In this document: in pieces, positions 44,667-55,921 of the stretch | Layout of the letters: each line of letters starts with the position of its first letter | How positions within the stretch are numbered: the first letter of the stretch is position 1 | Assembly: GCA_025617375.2 (NCBI GenBank) | Contig: JAMYGW020000003.1 | Coordinates: 2,046,001-2,110,000, forward strand | Source of the DNA: Acarospora socialis | Lineage: Eukaryota > Ascomycota > Lecanoromycetes > Acarosporales > Acarosporaceae | Direction: 5' to 3' | DNA: 64,000 nt | Notes under the pieces: generated by a model | Seen by the model: the letters and a program-made list of their open reading frames with translations, nothing else | What the model was told of the DNA's origin: nothing | The model's database searches: none | Translations under genes and position numbers: made by a program

Positions 44667-45298
44667 CTTTTGCCGTGCCCGACTCCTGCAGAGCTCCTAG
44701 ACCGTGCAGCGGCTCAGCTCGGATCCCGTACTGGTACTCCGACGTTTCTCTCAGCTAGCTCTGTTTTTTAAGATATGGTGCGCGGAGGAACGCGCAGGTC
44801 AACTGCGGAATGTCTAGGGTAAGATCCGGATCTATCAGCAGCGTGGAGGCATGTCCCGTTGAATCGGCTACATGTTGCTTATGAGGCGGGCAGGTATTCA
44901 GCTCTATCAAACATGTAGATATTCCCTTATGATTCTCGGCGTGCTATATGTCTCGAGGGCAGACTTGCACATGGTAGCAAAGGTCACAATGACTTGGGAG
45001 AAGCTCCACTGCACAAGATTATATTTTCGAGTGATTTGATGACAAAGATATACTCTATAGAGACAGTATATATCTTTCCAGCACACTTTAAGCAGCAGTC
45101 ATAACGTCCTGAACATCTCTCGGCTCTCTTTCTCGCTTCAACCCATCCACTTGTGTTGACCTGAACAATGTTGCCATCCTCTAACCATTCTACTGGGTGA
45201 GCTTCCCCGCTTACATAAAGTGTCCCGCATCAATATAATAGAAGGGATGAGCAGCCTTGCTTGTTGTCTACTGTAATCTCTCACAAGCACCACATATC
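44667..45298. other. Divergent promoter region
   Basis: Between the divergent Rog1-like and GFA-domain genes. No exon recognised. Confidence 0.45.
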
Positions 45299-46354
45299 AT
45301 GGCACCCGACGGGGAAGTGAGAGTCTACAAGGGCTCTTGTCATTGTGCTGCTACCAAGTTCTCTGTGAAGGCTCCAACTATCACCACCGCCAGCTCCTGC
45401 AACTGTAGTATCTGTTCAAAGCACGGCAGCCTATTTATCTATCCGGAGAAAGGAGACTTTGTCATCGAGCTTGAAGGACCGTTGACGGAGTACCGATTCG
45501 GGAAGAAGACCCTCGGTCACAAAGTGAGTCGTCCGGACCCTGCAAGGAAGCCTTGTCTGCCCCTTCAAATCCAGGTCAAAGCCAACACAAGCTCCCAGTT
45601 CTGCTCAAGGTGCGGCTGCTTGGTCCTGGTAACTCGCGGAAAGCGTAACGAAGTCGCCGCCGTCAACGTTAGCTCACAGTTCATTTAACACTCTAGCTTC
45701 TTGACTGACGAACCCTCAGACACGTCTCATTCCAGAGCTAGAACCATGGTCACTGCAAATAAGCGGGCAAGTACCATATGACAAATTCATTGTGGAGTTT
45801 GGAGTCTTCTTGGCTGAGCTAGCCCCTTGAAAGCAAAACTGCGGCTTCCAGGCACCCATACTACGTCGAGCCCGTCTTCGACGGCCTACAGTTTGAAACC
45901 CACGAAGCCAACCAGAAGATCTATGATGGCAGTTGTCATTGTGGCGCCGTGACCTTGTCTCTCAGGAGCAGACCTCTCTCGGAGGTCGAGATCACGGAAT
46001 GCAATTGCGGCTTCTGCTGGCGTGTGAGTTTTAGGCCACTTGCCGCTCCTTGTGCCCATCAAGACGGCATGCGTTTTGCTGCTAACCAAGTGTTGTTAGA
46101 AAGCACTCGTTCAATGCTACCCGTCAAGCGAGGATTTGCGCGTAGACGGTGCTGACAATCTCTCCTCTTGCGCCACTGGCAAAGGCTACAGAGGAATGTT
46201 CTGCAAGCTATGCGGAGTCCAGCTTCTCGGTGCAGCTGCGGATGGCGAGGATCCTTTGGGGATGGTGCCTTTGAACCTGAGAGCGATGCATGGGGTTGAG
46301 TGGGATGAGTTGAAGGTGACGAAACATAACGGGCGCGCTTCCTCGCCCCTATGA
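45299..46354 (+). CDS. Tandem GFA/CENP-V domain protein
   Basis: Zinc-binding protein with two Mss4-like GFA (glutathione-dependent formaldehyde-activating enzyme/CENP-V) domains. The first domain has GSCHCAATKFSV, SSCNCSICSKHG and, after intron 45524-45598, FCSRCGCLV. The second has GSCHCGAVTLSL, ECNCGFCWR, then after an intron near 46024-46099 FCKLCGVQLLG. All expected Cys ligand sets are present in both halves. Exons between 45675 and 45850 include TRLIPELEPWSLQ and HPYYVEPVFDGLQF, but the exact splice pair near 45775-45850 could not be settled. About 290 aa. Most fungal members have no proven substrate. It lies next to the ETP-like cluster, but glutathione chemistry linking the two is only a thought. 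Confidence 0.8.
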
Positions 46355-47285
46355 TCGCCAACTTCTTCTTTTGCGCGTCGGCAACATGCTGCTCTTGGGC
46401 GCTGGCGCGACTAACATGGCGACCGAGTTCATGCAGCCCACGGCCTCCGCTGGCGTCGTGCGTAGCAATCTTCATCTGCAAGAAACTACGCATTCGCGAG
46501 GAGACTTACTCATGGAAAGCGCTGATCCACGGTGCCTATTAGGAATGACTAGCTGTTTACCATCACCATTATTGTTCTGATCGTTCTGGTAGCGCTTTGT
46601 GATCACCGTCATTAGGAAAGTACAGGTCGGACTGGCGAGAGTGGATAGGGGCCAGAGCTGAAGCTATGCTTGGGGATATGTATCCCTCCATGACCATGCG
46701 GCTTACGATATGGATGTAAGACACAAATAATGTTCCTCACTTCAATGTGATGAGAAACTGATAAACGAGTTATTGTCACTGCATGGTTGCCTGCAACAAT
46801 ACCCCTTTATTGACCTAATGAATCCATTCTCGCCCCAGAATCGAGTACATGCTCCAGTACTGTCGTCTTGGGTAGTTGAATCCAGACTAATCTTGTTACT
46901 ACAATATATATAGCAAGACTTGGACCGTTCTTGTCCGCTAAACATTGTGGGCAGGCATGTTTATGAGCACTGGCTACCTTAGACTCGGTCTAGGCTTCCC
47001 ACTGCCTTGCATGAGGCCCCTTGCATGAACGCTCTCATTCTTCGCACGCCGTTGAAGTAGGCCGGAGGCGGTCCGACTTACAGTAAAAGGCCGAACTCGC
47101 TCGAGAATTACGGGGACCGGTTATTTTTCATGAAAGTTCTTTGGCCTGTATTTTCCGGAGTCGATTCTGGCATCAGACGTCACTGCATGATATCCTAGCT
47201 TTTGTAGACAGTGCATACTGAGACTCAGGCGCCCTCTGCGAAACCGTGTCATGTTTCGAAGCAACAGCCTGTCTTGCAATACGCC
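46355..47285. other. Left border of the ETP-like cluster
   Basis: About 930 bp between the GFA gene and the GliC-like P450. Contains the P450 promoter. I found no transposon, tRNA or exact TCGGN3CCGA site here. Confidence 0.5.
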
Positions 47286-48976
47286 ATGGCCCTGTTACTG
47301 TTATCAATACCTTCAGCTCTACTCTTTGTGCCTCTGATTATCTTGTTTCTCGCTGCGAAATGTAAAGGTTCTTCTGTTAGGGTTATTGCTACTAGACTGT
47401 TGTCAAAGTGCATTGATGTATGACCTCTGTCCGTTGAAGACCATGAGAGCTGTGCCCTCGCATCTTCATAGAAGCATGTGTGTACTGACCTGAATCGGAA
47501 TCAAGGCCTATCTCAGGGCACGGTATCCGATCAAAGACGTCCTCGGCCGAAAGTCACTGCCCACTTGTCCCTATGAATGGCCCAATGGCCAGGGAGATGT
47601 GGGAAAATTCCTGCAAGGCATTGAGAACAGCGGGAAATGGGAGTCTCAACATGGTAGCTTGTACCGCATATGGTCAGGCATGAGCGGTGAAGTGTACGTC
47701 TTTCTTGCTCAAAGCTCGCACTGCTTCAGTCGTGCTAACGAAATGCTGTAGTGTGCTCACCCGTCCTGAGCATTTGCAACAGACCTTCAAAGACTCCGAC
47801 AAACATATAAAGGCGACGAATAACGATTCCGGTTGGTTGATGAGTCAAGTGCTTGGCCAATGTGTTGGCCTTGTGAGTGGTGAGGACTGGCGGAAAGTGC
47901 GTGCCATCACAGAGGTTCCCTTTCAACACAAAACAGTCAAAAATTACGTCTTCTCGGTTCAACGATGCGTGCAGCAATACATGCAGGATCTGCGTGAGCA
48001 TACGAGACTTTCGCACGGCATTCTGGACCCCGCGGGAGATATGAAGATGCTCCCGTTCTTTGTTGTCGCGGAGATCATATATGGCGAGCTCAGCTCAGAC
48101 ATGGTTGCTGACCTCCGAAGACTGGCCCCAAATCGCGAACACCTCTTCAAGTATGTTATTTCAGGTGGTCTTGCGAGATACTCTTGGTCACGATTCCTCC
48201 CCACCGCTGCGAACCGCAGTCTTCGAGAATTCAAACAAGCTTGGCGAGCTTTCAATAAGAGAGCCCTTGCGCGGGCAAGGCTTGTCAGCCCCCGGCCTCC
48301 GATCGTTGACATGTACGCGGCGGTTGATGATGGAAACATCACGGAAGAACAACTTCTTCAAACCTTGGACGAGTCTCTGTACGCAAATTTGGACGTTACA
48401 ACCGGAGCGCTGTCTTGGAACATTGTCTGGCTCGCGTCTTCCCCGAGGACCAGGCAGCGTCTGAGAGAGGAAATCCAAACGTTCAAGCACCAAGACAAAA
48501 TGGACCAATATCTCCTCAGCAATCAGACCTTACTCACGGCCTGCATCCTCGAGTCCTCCAGATTGAAACCTCTCGCCGCATTCTCGGTCCCGCAAGCCGC
48601 CCCTTCGGAGCGCGTCCTCGACGGCTGGGTCATCCCAGCCAATACCAACTTCGTCGTTGACTCGCACGCTCTCAATATTCGCAACGAATACTGGGGTGCC
48701 GACCGCACCGAGTACCGTCCGGACCGGTTTTTCGATCTCAAGACGAAAGACCTCCGCTACCACTTTTGGCGATTTGGTTTCGGCCCACGTCAGTGCATGG
48801 GCAAGTACGTGGCGGATCTGATGATCCGGTCTCTGTTAGTCCACCTTTTGCAAAACTACGAGCTGGACTTGCCGGCTGAGAACGGCGAGTGGAAGCGCGA
48901 TCCGGGATCTTGGATATCACACCCTCAGATGGAGCTGAAATGTATTGCGCTGGCAAGTCCCGAGAAGGGAACGTAG
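47286..48976 (+). CDS. GliC-like cytochrome P450
   Basis: Membrane-anchored P450 that by analogy to gliotoxin GliC oxidises the cyclic dipeptide alpha carbons so glutathione can be added. The ATG at 47286 opens a hydrophobic anchor (MALLLLSIPSALLFVPLIIL). Inferred introns are 47418-47505 and 47694-47751, and the large last exon runs to 48976. The I-helix region reads ANLDVTTGALSWN, the ExxR motif is ESSR, the PERF-like region is YRPDRFF, and the heme loop is FGFGPRQCMGKY with the Cys thiolate. The wording of the heme loop (WRFGFGPRQCMGKYVADL) is characteristic of this ETP-associated subfamily. It is the first gene on the left of the cluster and convergent with the next P450. Confidence 0.88.
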
Positions 48977-49399
48977 ACGGACGATTTGATTTTCTTATAA
49001 AGAGCTTGGATTTTCATAAATAGCAACCGCAATGTACTGGACCTGTAAATGTTACATATCATGCTTCGCAGTTGATGTTCAACAAGTGATTGTTTCGCAG
49101 GAAGAGTGCGCAGGTTACCGAATGTCGTGTTGAGCAACACCTCTTGCTGTGTAGTGCAGTCAAGAAAGGTTCTCAATTGCGGCTCTTCTCAGATGACCCA
49201 AATACTTCCATATGTTCTACGTTGCGGCATAAAAGCCACTGGTAATTAAAGTCCTCATAAAGAACCAAGACATCATCAGCCCAGAGATATAGGAGGTTTT
49301 GATTCTGATGGAGGTTTTACACTGACATATGCCAGTACCCGCAATCACAATTCATAATCGTGCGATAGCTACTCCATTTTCCATGACACCACCGTCTGT
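48977..49399. other. Convergent intergenic region
   Basis: Shared 3' region of two convergent P450 genes. Nothing else seen. Confidence 0.5.
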
Positions 49400-51364
49400 C
49401 TAACCCTTCACGGCAGGAGTGAACTTGAGGAACGGACCCTCTTTCTCACCAGCCGCAAAATGATCCTTGACATGGAACTCCAGAGGCAGCGGCTCCCTGC
49501 TTTCAATCTCGAACGCGAAGGCAATGCGCGCCACAATCAGATAGATGGAGAAATAAGCCATGTTCTTGCCGATGCAGCCACGTTGGCCCGTGCTAAAGGG
49601 AAAATGTCCCGAGCGCAGACGCGCCATCTCCTCGTCCGACACGTCAATCCACCTCTCGGGCTTGAAGATCAGTGGCTCCGGGTATAGGTCTGGGCGTCGA
49701 TGCATGGTCCAGGTGGGTATGCCCACCTGGACCCTCGGTGGGATGTAGTGCCCGTCGATGAAGCCGCCGTCTGGGGCTTCGCGAGTAAGGTAGCCAGGCA
49801 CACCGGGCGACATGCGAAGCGCCTCCTCGATGCTCGCTTTGAGGTACTTGCAGCCTGCCAGTTTCGGACCGTTGCGGATCTCATCGATGCTGGCGAAGGT
49901 GGATCGAATCTCTTGCTTCAGCTTTGTGTAGCACTCTGGGTATCTGGCTAGGTAGAAGAAGAGACCGGAGAGCGCGGTCCCCGTGGTATCGCTAGCTTTT
50001 GAATGCTTGTCAGTTTGCCGTAATCGTGATATTCTGCGGAGTTGTCCGCAACGAACAGACAAAGCTTACCGGCAATGATAAGGACCACGGCTTCGTCGGA
50101 GAGCTCCTTGAATTGCATACTTTCACCGGTATTTTTATCCTTGTAATCGAGCAGGAGCTTGAAGATGTCGTGGGAGCCCTGACCGGACTTCTCGAGCGCG
50201 ATACGATGCGCGGCTTGGTCATCGACATACTTGCGGAATCTCTTGTTTTCGTCCATAATTTTCAGGAACAGAAGAGGTGCAAGACCCCATTGCTCAATCT
50301 TGGGTTCCGTTCCCAGCTACGCTGTGAGTTAGCGAGTCGGCCGTAGTTCAGTCCCGCAGTACTTACGATGACTTGGCTGTGTTGGTATGAGTCGATCAGC
50401 GGTTGGATATAGTGGACATCATCCTTGGTCAGCATATCATAACTCTGGCTGAAAGTGAGGGTCCCCATGGTGTCGTAGGTCAGGTAAGAGAACCATCTGG
50501 ACATGTTCTTATAAGGGCCGCCAAACGTGTCTGGGTTCTGGATTTGCTTGCAAAAGAGTTCAATCTTCTCAATGATGGTCGGCTCATAGGAGCGTAGAGC
50601 GGCGTCACTCATAGCATGGGAGATGATCCTTCGCTTGCGAGCATGAACGGCCTTATCTGTGGTGCTGGCGATATTCTACAATATTTTTGTGAACATAGAT
50701 TTAGTAGATAGAGACGAGAATACATACCACGAGTAACTGCTTCTCCTTTGGTCCGCGTGTGTAATACATGGCCTGAAGACTGCAGTCAGTAGCTGGCATC
50801 CTGATCATAGTAAGGTTTCTACATGCCTTCTGGAACTTTGTCTGAGGACCGTACATATCTATGTCTCGATTAGTCTCTTCACCTAGGTGCAAATTCGGCC
50901 GAAGCGCCCACCCTTGATCGCGTTTGGCGTGATCAAAGAAAGGAAGTTAGGCTCAGTGCGGACCGCCTCTCCTATTCAGTCGTCAGTACACCTCATTTTC
51001 ATAGCCCTTATCTCCGGAACAGCTTACCGTATTTCTTATGAAACCCATCAAAAACCAAATGCCTTGTTCCCGTCCAGGCATAATACAAACTAGGGAGGAT
51101 GCTAATCTTGAAGAGTAGCGGTCCAGGGTACTTTGCCAATGGATGAAAGTACAAGCGATAGATGATTATATATGTCCACTTTGATTCCAAACCAATCAGC
51201 GCCAGTAGCCATGGTCCTGTGGTATGAGGGTTACTAACCCAGAGAACAAGGGACGAAAAGGCAAACTCGGCCAGAACAAGAGTAGATATCGACGCCAGAG
51301 CTGTGCCATAGCGGGCCATCAGCTCGGAGCCGACATCTTTAATGGCAGCTTTGTCTGAGAGCAT
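49400..51364 (-). CDS. Additional cytochrome P450 (benzoate hydroxylase-like)
   Basis: P450 of the group often annotated as benzoate 4-monooxygenase-like or pisatin-demethylase-like, with no clear counterpart among the core gliotoxin genes. The start at 51364 gives an N-terminus with two hydrophobic segments (ALASISTLVLAEFAFSSLVL and a second near residue 65) before LYFHPLAKYPGP. Exons are split by at least five introns, for example near 50973-51026, 50635-50700, 50319-50365 and 49997-50070. The I-helix end reads SDTTGT, ExxR is EEALR, the PERF region is FKPERW and the heme loop is FSTGQRGCIGKNMA. It sits between the GliC-like and GliM-like genes and shares its promoter with the latter, so it is probably a tailoring oxidase of the pathway. 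Confidence 0.85.
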
Positions 51365-52317
51365 TTTGCCGACTCTCTCTTAGGGCTTCGCTCCAAGTCA
51401 CGCTTCGCATGCGGATGTAGCTCAAAGAATATATATGCAGAAATACAGGACACGCAGACGCGTTCCGAACTAGAGAAAAACAGTGAAGAAATAATCATGT
51501 AGCGTCTGGTATTAGTATCTTCATAAAAGCAATCCTTCCGGGTCGGCTCCCGAGTTCATCGGGCCGGTTACACGTCGGCATCATCTTAGTAGAGAGGGTC
51601 GATCGAAGGTGAGCGGACACGAGGCTTCGGTAATTTATGCCATTGAAGACGTAAGGTAGACAAAGGGTGACCGACCTAAAGGCGTGAGGATGAGCGACGT
51701 GCTCCTGGAAGCGGCCCGGACGTATATTAGGTCACGTGCTTTAGGTTACACAGATCATTTCGATAGCTCTCCAGCGACTACTGCTTGTAGCCTTACACAC
51801 ATGATGCACCCCGCACCCTACAGGATCCTTTCGCCTTGGTCAATGGCGGCTCGCGATATACGAATAGACTACGAGCAATTTTCCAGATTTGCCTGCCGGG
51901 GCTGCTGCTCCGACACCTCGCTGTCAGGCGTTTCGGATTGCTCGCATTGGTTTAGCACCAATATAAACGCAAGAAGCATGACTGGTCAAGCATCGCAGCG
52001 AGTTGGCAGGAGATCCAAATGAGACCTGAGCCCGCAAGACTCAAGGTGGGCGTTTAGGAGGCCGATCGGTACCTATCAATCAGTGACTGTAGACCGCCGG
52101 CGATCCCGCATCGTAGTGGTCTATCTACTTTAGGGTTCCCACGGTCCCCTTCGCGGCATTCGTCGATATTCGTGGTATTCGTCGCTATTTGTTAAATGGT
52201 CGTTGCAAGGTTACTGATGTCCTTTTGGATCTCAGGTTCGATAACGATAGCTGTCTTAAATCATCCGCAGTAGGAGTGAAACAGAAGCCATCTCTAATTC
52301 GAAGCTCTATATTCAGC
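51365..52317. other. Bidirectional promoter of the extra P450 and the methyltransferase
   Basis: About 950 bp between divergent start codons. It holds one exact TCGGN3CCGA palindrome. No other gene is recognised. Confidence 0.55.
51543..51553. promoter_or_regulatory. TCGGN3CCGA palindrome, candidate C6-zinc regulator site
   Basis: TCGGCTCCCGA matches exactly the TCGGN3CCGA motif reported for the ETP-cluster regulators GliZ and SirZ. It lies 179 bp upstream of the P450 start and about 765 bp upstream of the methyltransferase start. Whether a regulator binds here is inference. Confidence 0.55.
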
Positions 52318-53677
52318 ATGGAAGACATATTGCAAAGTCTCAATTGGCAACTTGGCTCCGTTCGCGATCAACTAAAAGGCGAGCTACAGGACGAGCTCCA
52401 AGCCCTCCTACACAACCATGACGAAGGAGTTCTACCCGAGTCGCGCATTGCCAGTGTCGCAGCACAGACCATTGACTTGCTCCATGAGGTCGAGCAAATG
52501 TTGGAGCCCGGTCACTTTGTCCTTGCTGACCACTTCCTTGGTTCGTCAAAGCCTCTACCTTTGCTTGACGCAAACCTCCATTGACGAACAAGAAGGCTAC
52601 GTAAACGCTAAATGTCTCTACTCAGCCGTTGAACTGAAGGTCCCAGATATCCTCAAGGAGCATGGCCCGCTTACGGTCGATGAGCTTGCATCTGCCAGCG
52701 GCGCCCATGTAGACCGTCTCCGTCAAGTCCTGCGCATCTTGCACAATAACGGCATTTTTATTTACAACAGCAGCAAGGACACTTACGAGAACAACCACAC
52801 TTCCACGCTGCTATTGCGTGATCACTGGACGCAATGGCACAACTGGGTCGATCTGTACGGCAACCAGTTCTACGACATGGCTCGTGGTATTCCTGCGTCC
52901 GTGCACAAGGATGCTGTTCGATGGCCAGCGCAGATCAACTATGACACTGACGACGACATGTTTACTTATTTCAACAAGCGAGGCTGGGTGCCTCAACTGC
53001 ATCGTACACTCGGAGGTGGGGCGACCGCCCAGGCTCCCGGCATTGTGGCAGACTACCCATGGCATGAAGTGGCGAATGAAACGGTCATTGATATTGGCGG
53101 TGGAGGTGGCGCCCTTATCTCTCTTCTTCTCCGTGCCAACAAGAACATGAAGGGAGGCATCTACGATCTCCCTCATGTCATTGAACACGCGACACCGTCC
53201 TTCCACTCTCCGGACGGACAGTTCTCTGATCTTGCGGAGCGAGTTCCATTGGAGAACTTGATTGGCGGAAACTTCTTCGAGAGCATTCCTCCATCCAGGG
53301 TCTATACGATGAAGTGGACATTGCACAACTGGAAGGAGGTCGAGGCATTAAAGATCCTGCGCAACATTCGCAGATCCATTATTCCCGGCCCAAATAGCCG
53401 CCTAGTCGTTATGGAGTCAATTCTTGCCGATGGCAGATATGCACGTCTTTCCAGGTACGCAGACATGAATATGTTGATTGCGGCAAACGGGTTAGAGAGA
53501 ACAGAAAAGGATTGGGAGGACTTGGCGAAGAAGTCGGGCTGGAATATCGTCAAGATCCAGCCGTTAAGGAATGCCTGGCCGGCCGCCATCGAGATGAGGC
53601 CGGGTATTCAGGGAGAGACTGTGAATGCGGAAAAGGAGACTGGGTTCGAACCTACAGTTACTGAGATAGCCGCCTAG
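52318..53677 (+). CDS. GliM-like O-methyltransferase
   Basis: SAM-dependent class I O-methyltransferase of the fungal COMT-like family, matching GliM/SirM in ETP clusters; GliM is reported to methylate a hydroxyl in the gliotoxin pathway. Exons 52318-52540 and 52593-53677 with one 52-nt intron; about 435 aa. The first about 95 residues are a helical dimerisation region; then KCLYSAVELKVPDIL and LTVDELASASG (winged-helix part). The SAM site is VIDIGGGGGALISLLL, followed by YDLPHVIE. The general-base region reads MKWTLHNWKEVEALKIL, the place of the catalytic His in this family, and SRLVVMESIL follows. It is co-oriented with the downstream GST gene, about 400 bp away. Confidence 0.87.
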
Positions 53678-54079
53678 ACTTCTTGAAACTACGTTGCGTG
53701 GCCCACAGGCTCGAATATGTCCACTGTTGTAGACTAAGCTTTTCCTACACTCTGATATATCGTTTCTCCTCCGAACCGGAACCATTCTGCTATCACGTCA
53801 TTAGTGTTGCTTCCTGTGTCTGCTAATGATGCTAGACTGGCGGGCCGTATATGAGTCCTGATGACAGCTCCAGAGGGCAGCCGGTGCATTTTGCCGCGGC
53901 AAGTCCTGTAGATTATAGCACCTTCGGATGCCGTACACGCATGTATGTTATGCTGAGCGGGCCGACAACTGCGTGGCCACTACTAAAGGCACACACACAT
54001 CGCCCATTTTCGAAGCCGACGCCATTGAGTGCAATTTCTCCTTGTCCAAGCATTCCTTTCAGCAAGACAGTCAACCAAA
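53678..54079. other. Promoter region of the GST gene
   Basis: About 400 bp. A one-mismatch version of the cluster motif (TCGGATGCCGT) is at 53924-53934. Nothing else recognised. Confidence 0.45.
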
Positions 54080-55213
54080 ATGGCACCAGGACAACCGGTT
54101 GAAATTACCCCGTATCAGAATGGCACCAGCAACGATGAGAAGATAAATGGCGAGATTGTGATTGGTGACATGGAGCATGATGGACGTGTCATCTTGTATA
54201 TCATCAAAGGTAAGCTTGAAAGCCTTGGAAAGACGATACTGAAAGCAGGATAATACTTAAGGGAGAGTCAAATTCATTTGATATTATTATTTAGCCGATG
54301 AAACGTCCTACATCAATTACATCAAGCCATTAATCCTGGCTCAGGAGCTTGGCTTCCCTCATGTCTTGTCCGTCATCGACACCACATCGCAATGGGCGTA
54401 CGAGATCCACCCGGAGCGGATGGTGCCGTCGCTCAAAGACAAAGACCCGATGACGGGCGAGCAGATCAATGTGTTCGAGGGAACGGCGTGCTTACAATAT
54501 CTGGCCGATCGGTTTGATACCAACGGTGACTGGACGGGACGGACCGCTACGGAACGTGCCGCGGTGTACACGTGGACAGCCTATCAAACGGCTGGTATCG
54601 GGTCAGTAACTCAAGGCCCCTTAGTAATCATCGAGATATCATTTGCGCTTCTACCTTATTCCGTTGTATTGGAACATACCTACCTACCTACCTATACTTG
54701 GAATCATGTAACTTAAGTCGCTGACCAAAGGTTTTCTTCTCAAGAGCGACGGCAAAGTATTGGTTATACTTCCTCCGAGGTTATCCCACGCGGAAAAACC
54801 CGATCCAGCTTCCCAGAACCGTCGAAAAGTGCGTCTCCCCTTTCATCTCTTCAGACACTCATACGACCCTGCAAACAATCTTCTCCTCTCATCTGCTAAC
54901 CCACCGCACCGAAAGGCTACGCTCAAACGTAATCAAGCAATGGAACATCCTCAACCAGCGCCTCTCGCCCTCTGATCAAAAATACATTGCCTTGAAAGAT
55001 CGACCGACCCTAACGGACCTGTCGTACTTTCCCTTTGCCATGCCTCGGATGTTCAGCTTCCTGGGCGTAGATATCAAGGACTGGCCCCATATCGACGAGT
55101 GGAGTCGGCGTATGATGGAGCGGCCGGCAGTCAAAGATATCATGTCGCGAGCCCCAAGCTTTGGGCACAACATGACTGAGGAACAGGCGAGGGAGCTGAA
55201 AGAGGCGGTTTGA
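54080..55213 (+). CDS. GliG-like glutathione S-transferase
   Basis: GST expected to add glutathione to an oxidised diketopiperazine, the sulfur-introducing step in ETP pathways. Inferred introns are 54210-54294, about 54603-54750 and about 54829-54914. The first exon is a leader ending in a beta strand; exon 2 gives the thioredoxin-like domain (DETSYINYIKPLILAQELG, then MVPSLKD with the cis-Pro of the glutathione site, and FEGTACLQYLADRF). The helical C-terminal domain starts at ATERAAVYTW and includes SPSDQKYIALKDRPTLTDLS, where LTDLS contains the N-capping box Asp typical of GSTs. About 290 aa. The second intron holds a short TACC repeat run. Confidence 0.88.
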
Positions 55214-55921
55214 GTGAAACACCAACTCAGTTACTCCTTTCTACCGCTGAGCACAATATCAACTCCACGGTCCGGTTTTTTTGATCTTCTTAAAGATTGA
55301 AGGCAAAAATGGTTTCCAATGTTTGCGGCATCTCCACCGATGTGTTTCCCGCTGCCGGAGATAGTGTACGTTGACTGTAACCATTTCTTGGCCGCTATTA
55401 GTTTGCCCTTGTCTTGTCTCCGACAAGTATCTGGTGGGCAAGAGGCCGTCCAGTTCATCCCTTGACTTGCAGAAATGATAGTTTTGTGGATGTGATGAAA
55501 AGAGAAAGTATCGAGAAATTGATGTGTATAATGCTATGGACGAATCTGTTGTTGATGGAACGGGCAATCCCGATGCATATATGCTCCGATTGCTGGAATA
55601 TTCATGTATGAAAGGGATGAGACTTCTGCACACGGTACAGTACTTGCTTGCGGAGACTTCTAAACTCTGCTTTACATACTCAGTTGGCCCGGAAAGTGCC
55701 TTTCTTCCTCAGCGCATTTTCATACAATCACATTATATGACTCACGACAATCCCGCTGGACACAGATGGGGGATATTACACTCGAGATTGAAGAACGACG
55801 GTCTCCATGAAAAATGGCTTCATATTCTCACTATCAAGATGTAACCGCTACCATGAAACACGACATCATGATGAAACAGAATACCAAGGCATCACGGTAA
55901 CGCTACAGAACAAGGAGGAGA
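55214..55921. other. Convergent intergenic region
   Basis: About 700 bp between the convergent GST and dithiol oxidase genes. No gene recognised. Confidence 0.5.

Noticed and set aside
46059-46493. Minus-strand 144-codon ORF
   Set aside because: Antisense to the second GFA domain, whose Cys motifs are clear.
53639-53655. tRNA B-box-like GGGTTCGAACCTAC
   Set aside because: It lies within the methyltransferase coding sequence and no A box or cloverleaf arms are present upstream.
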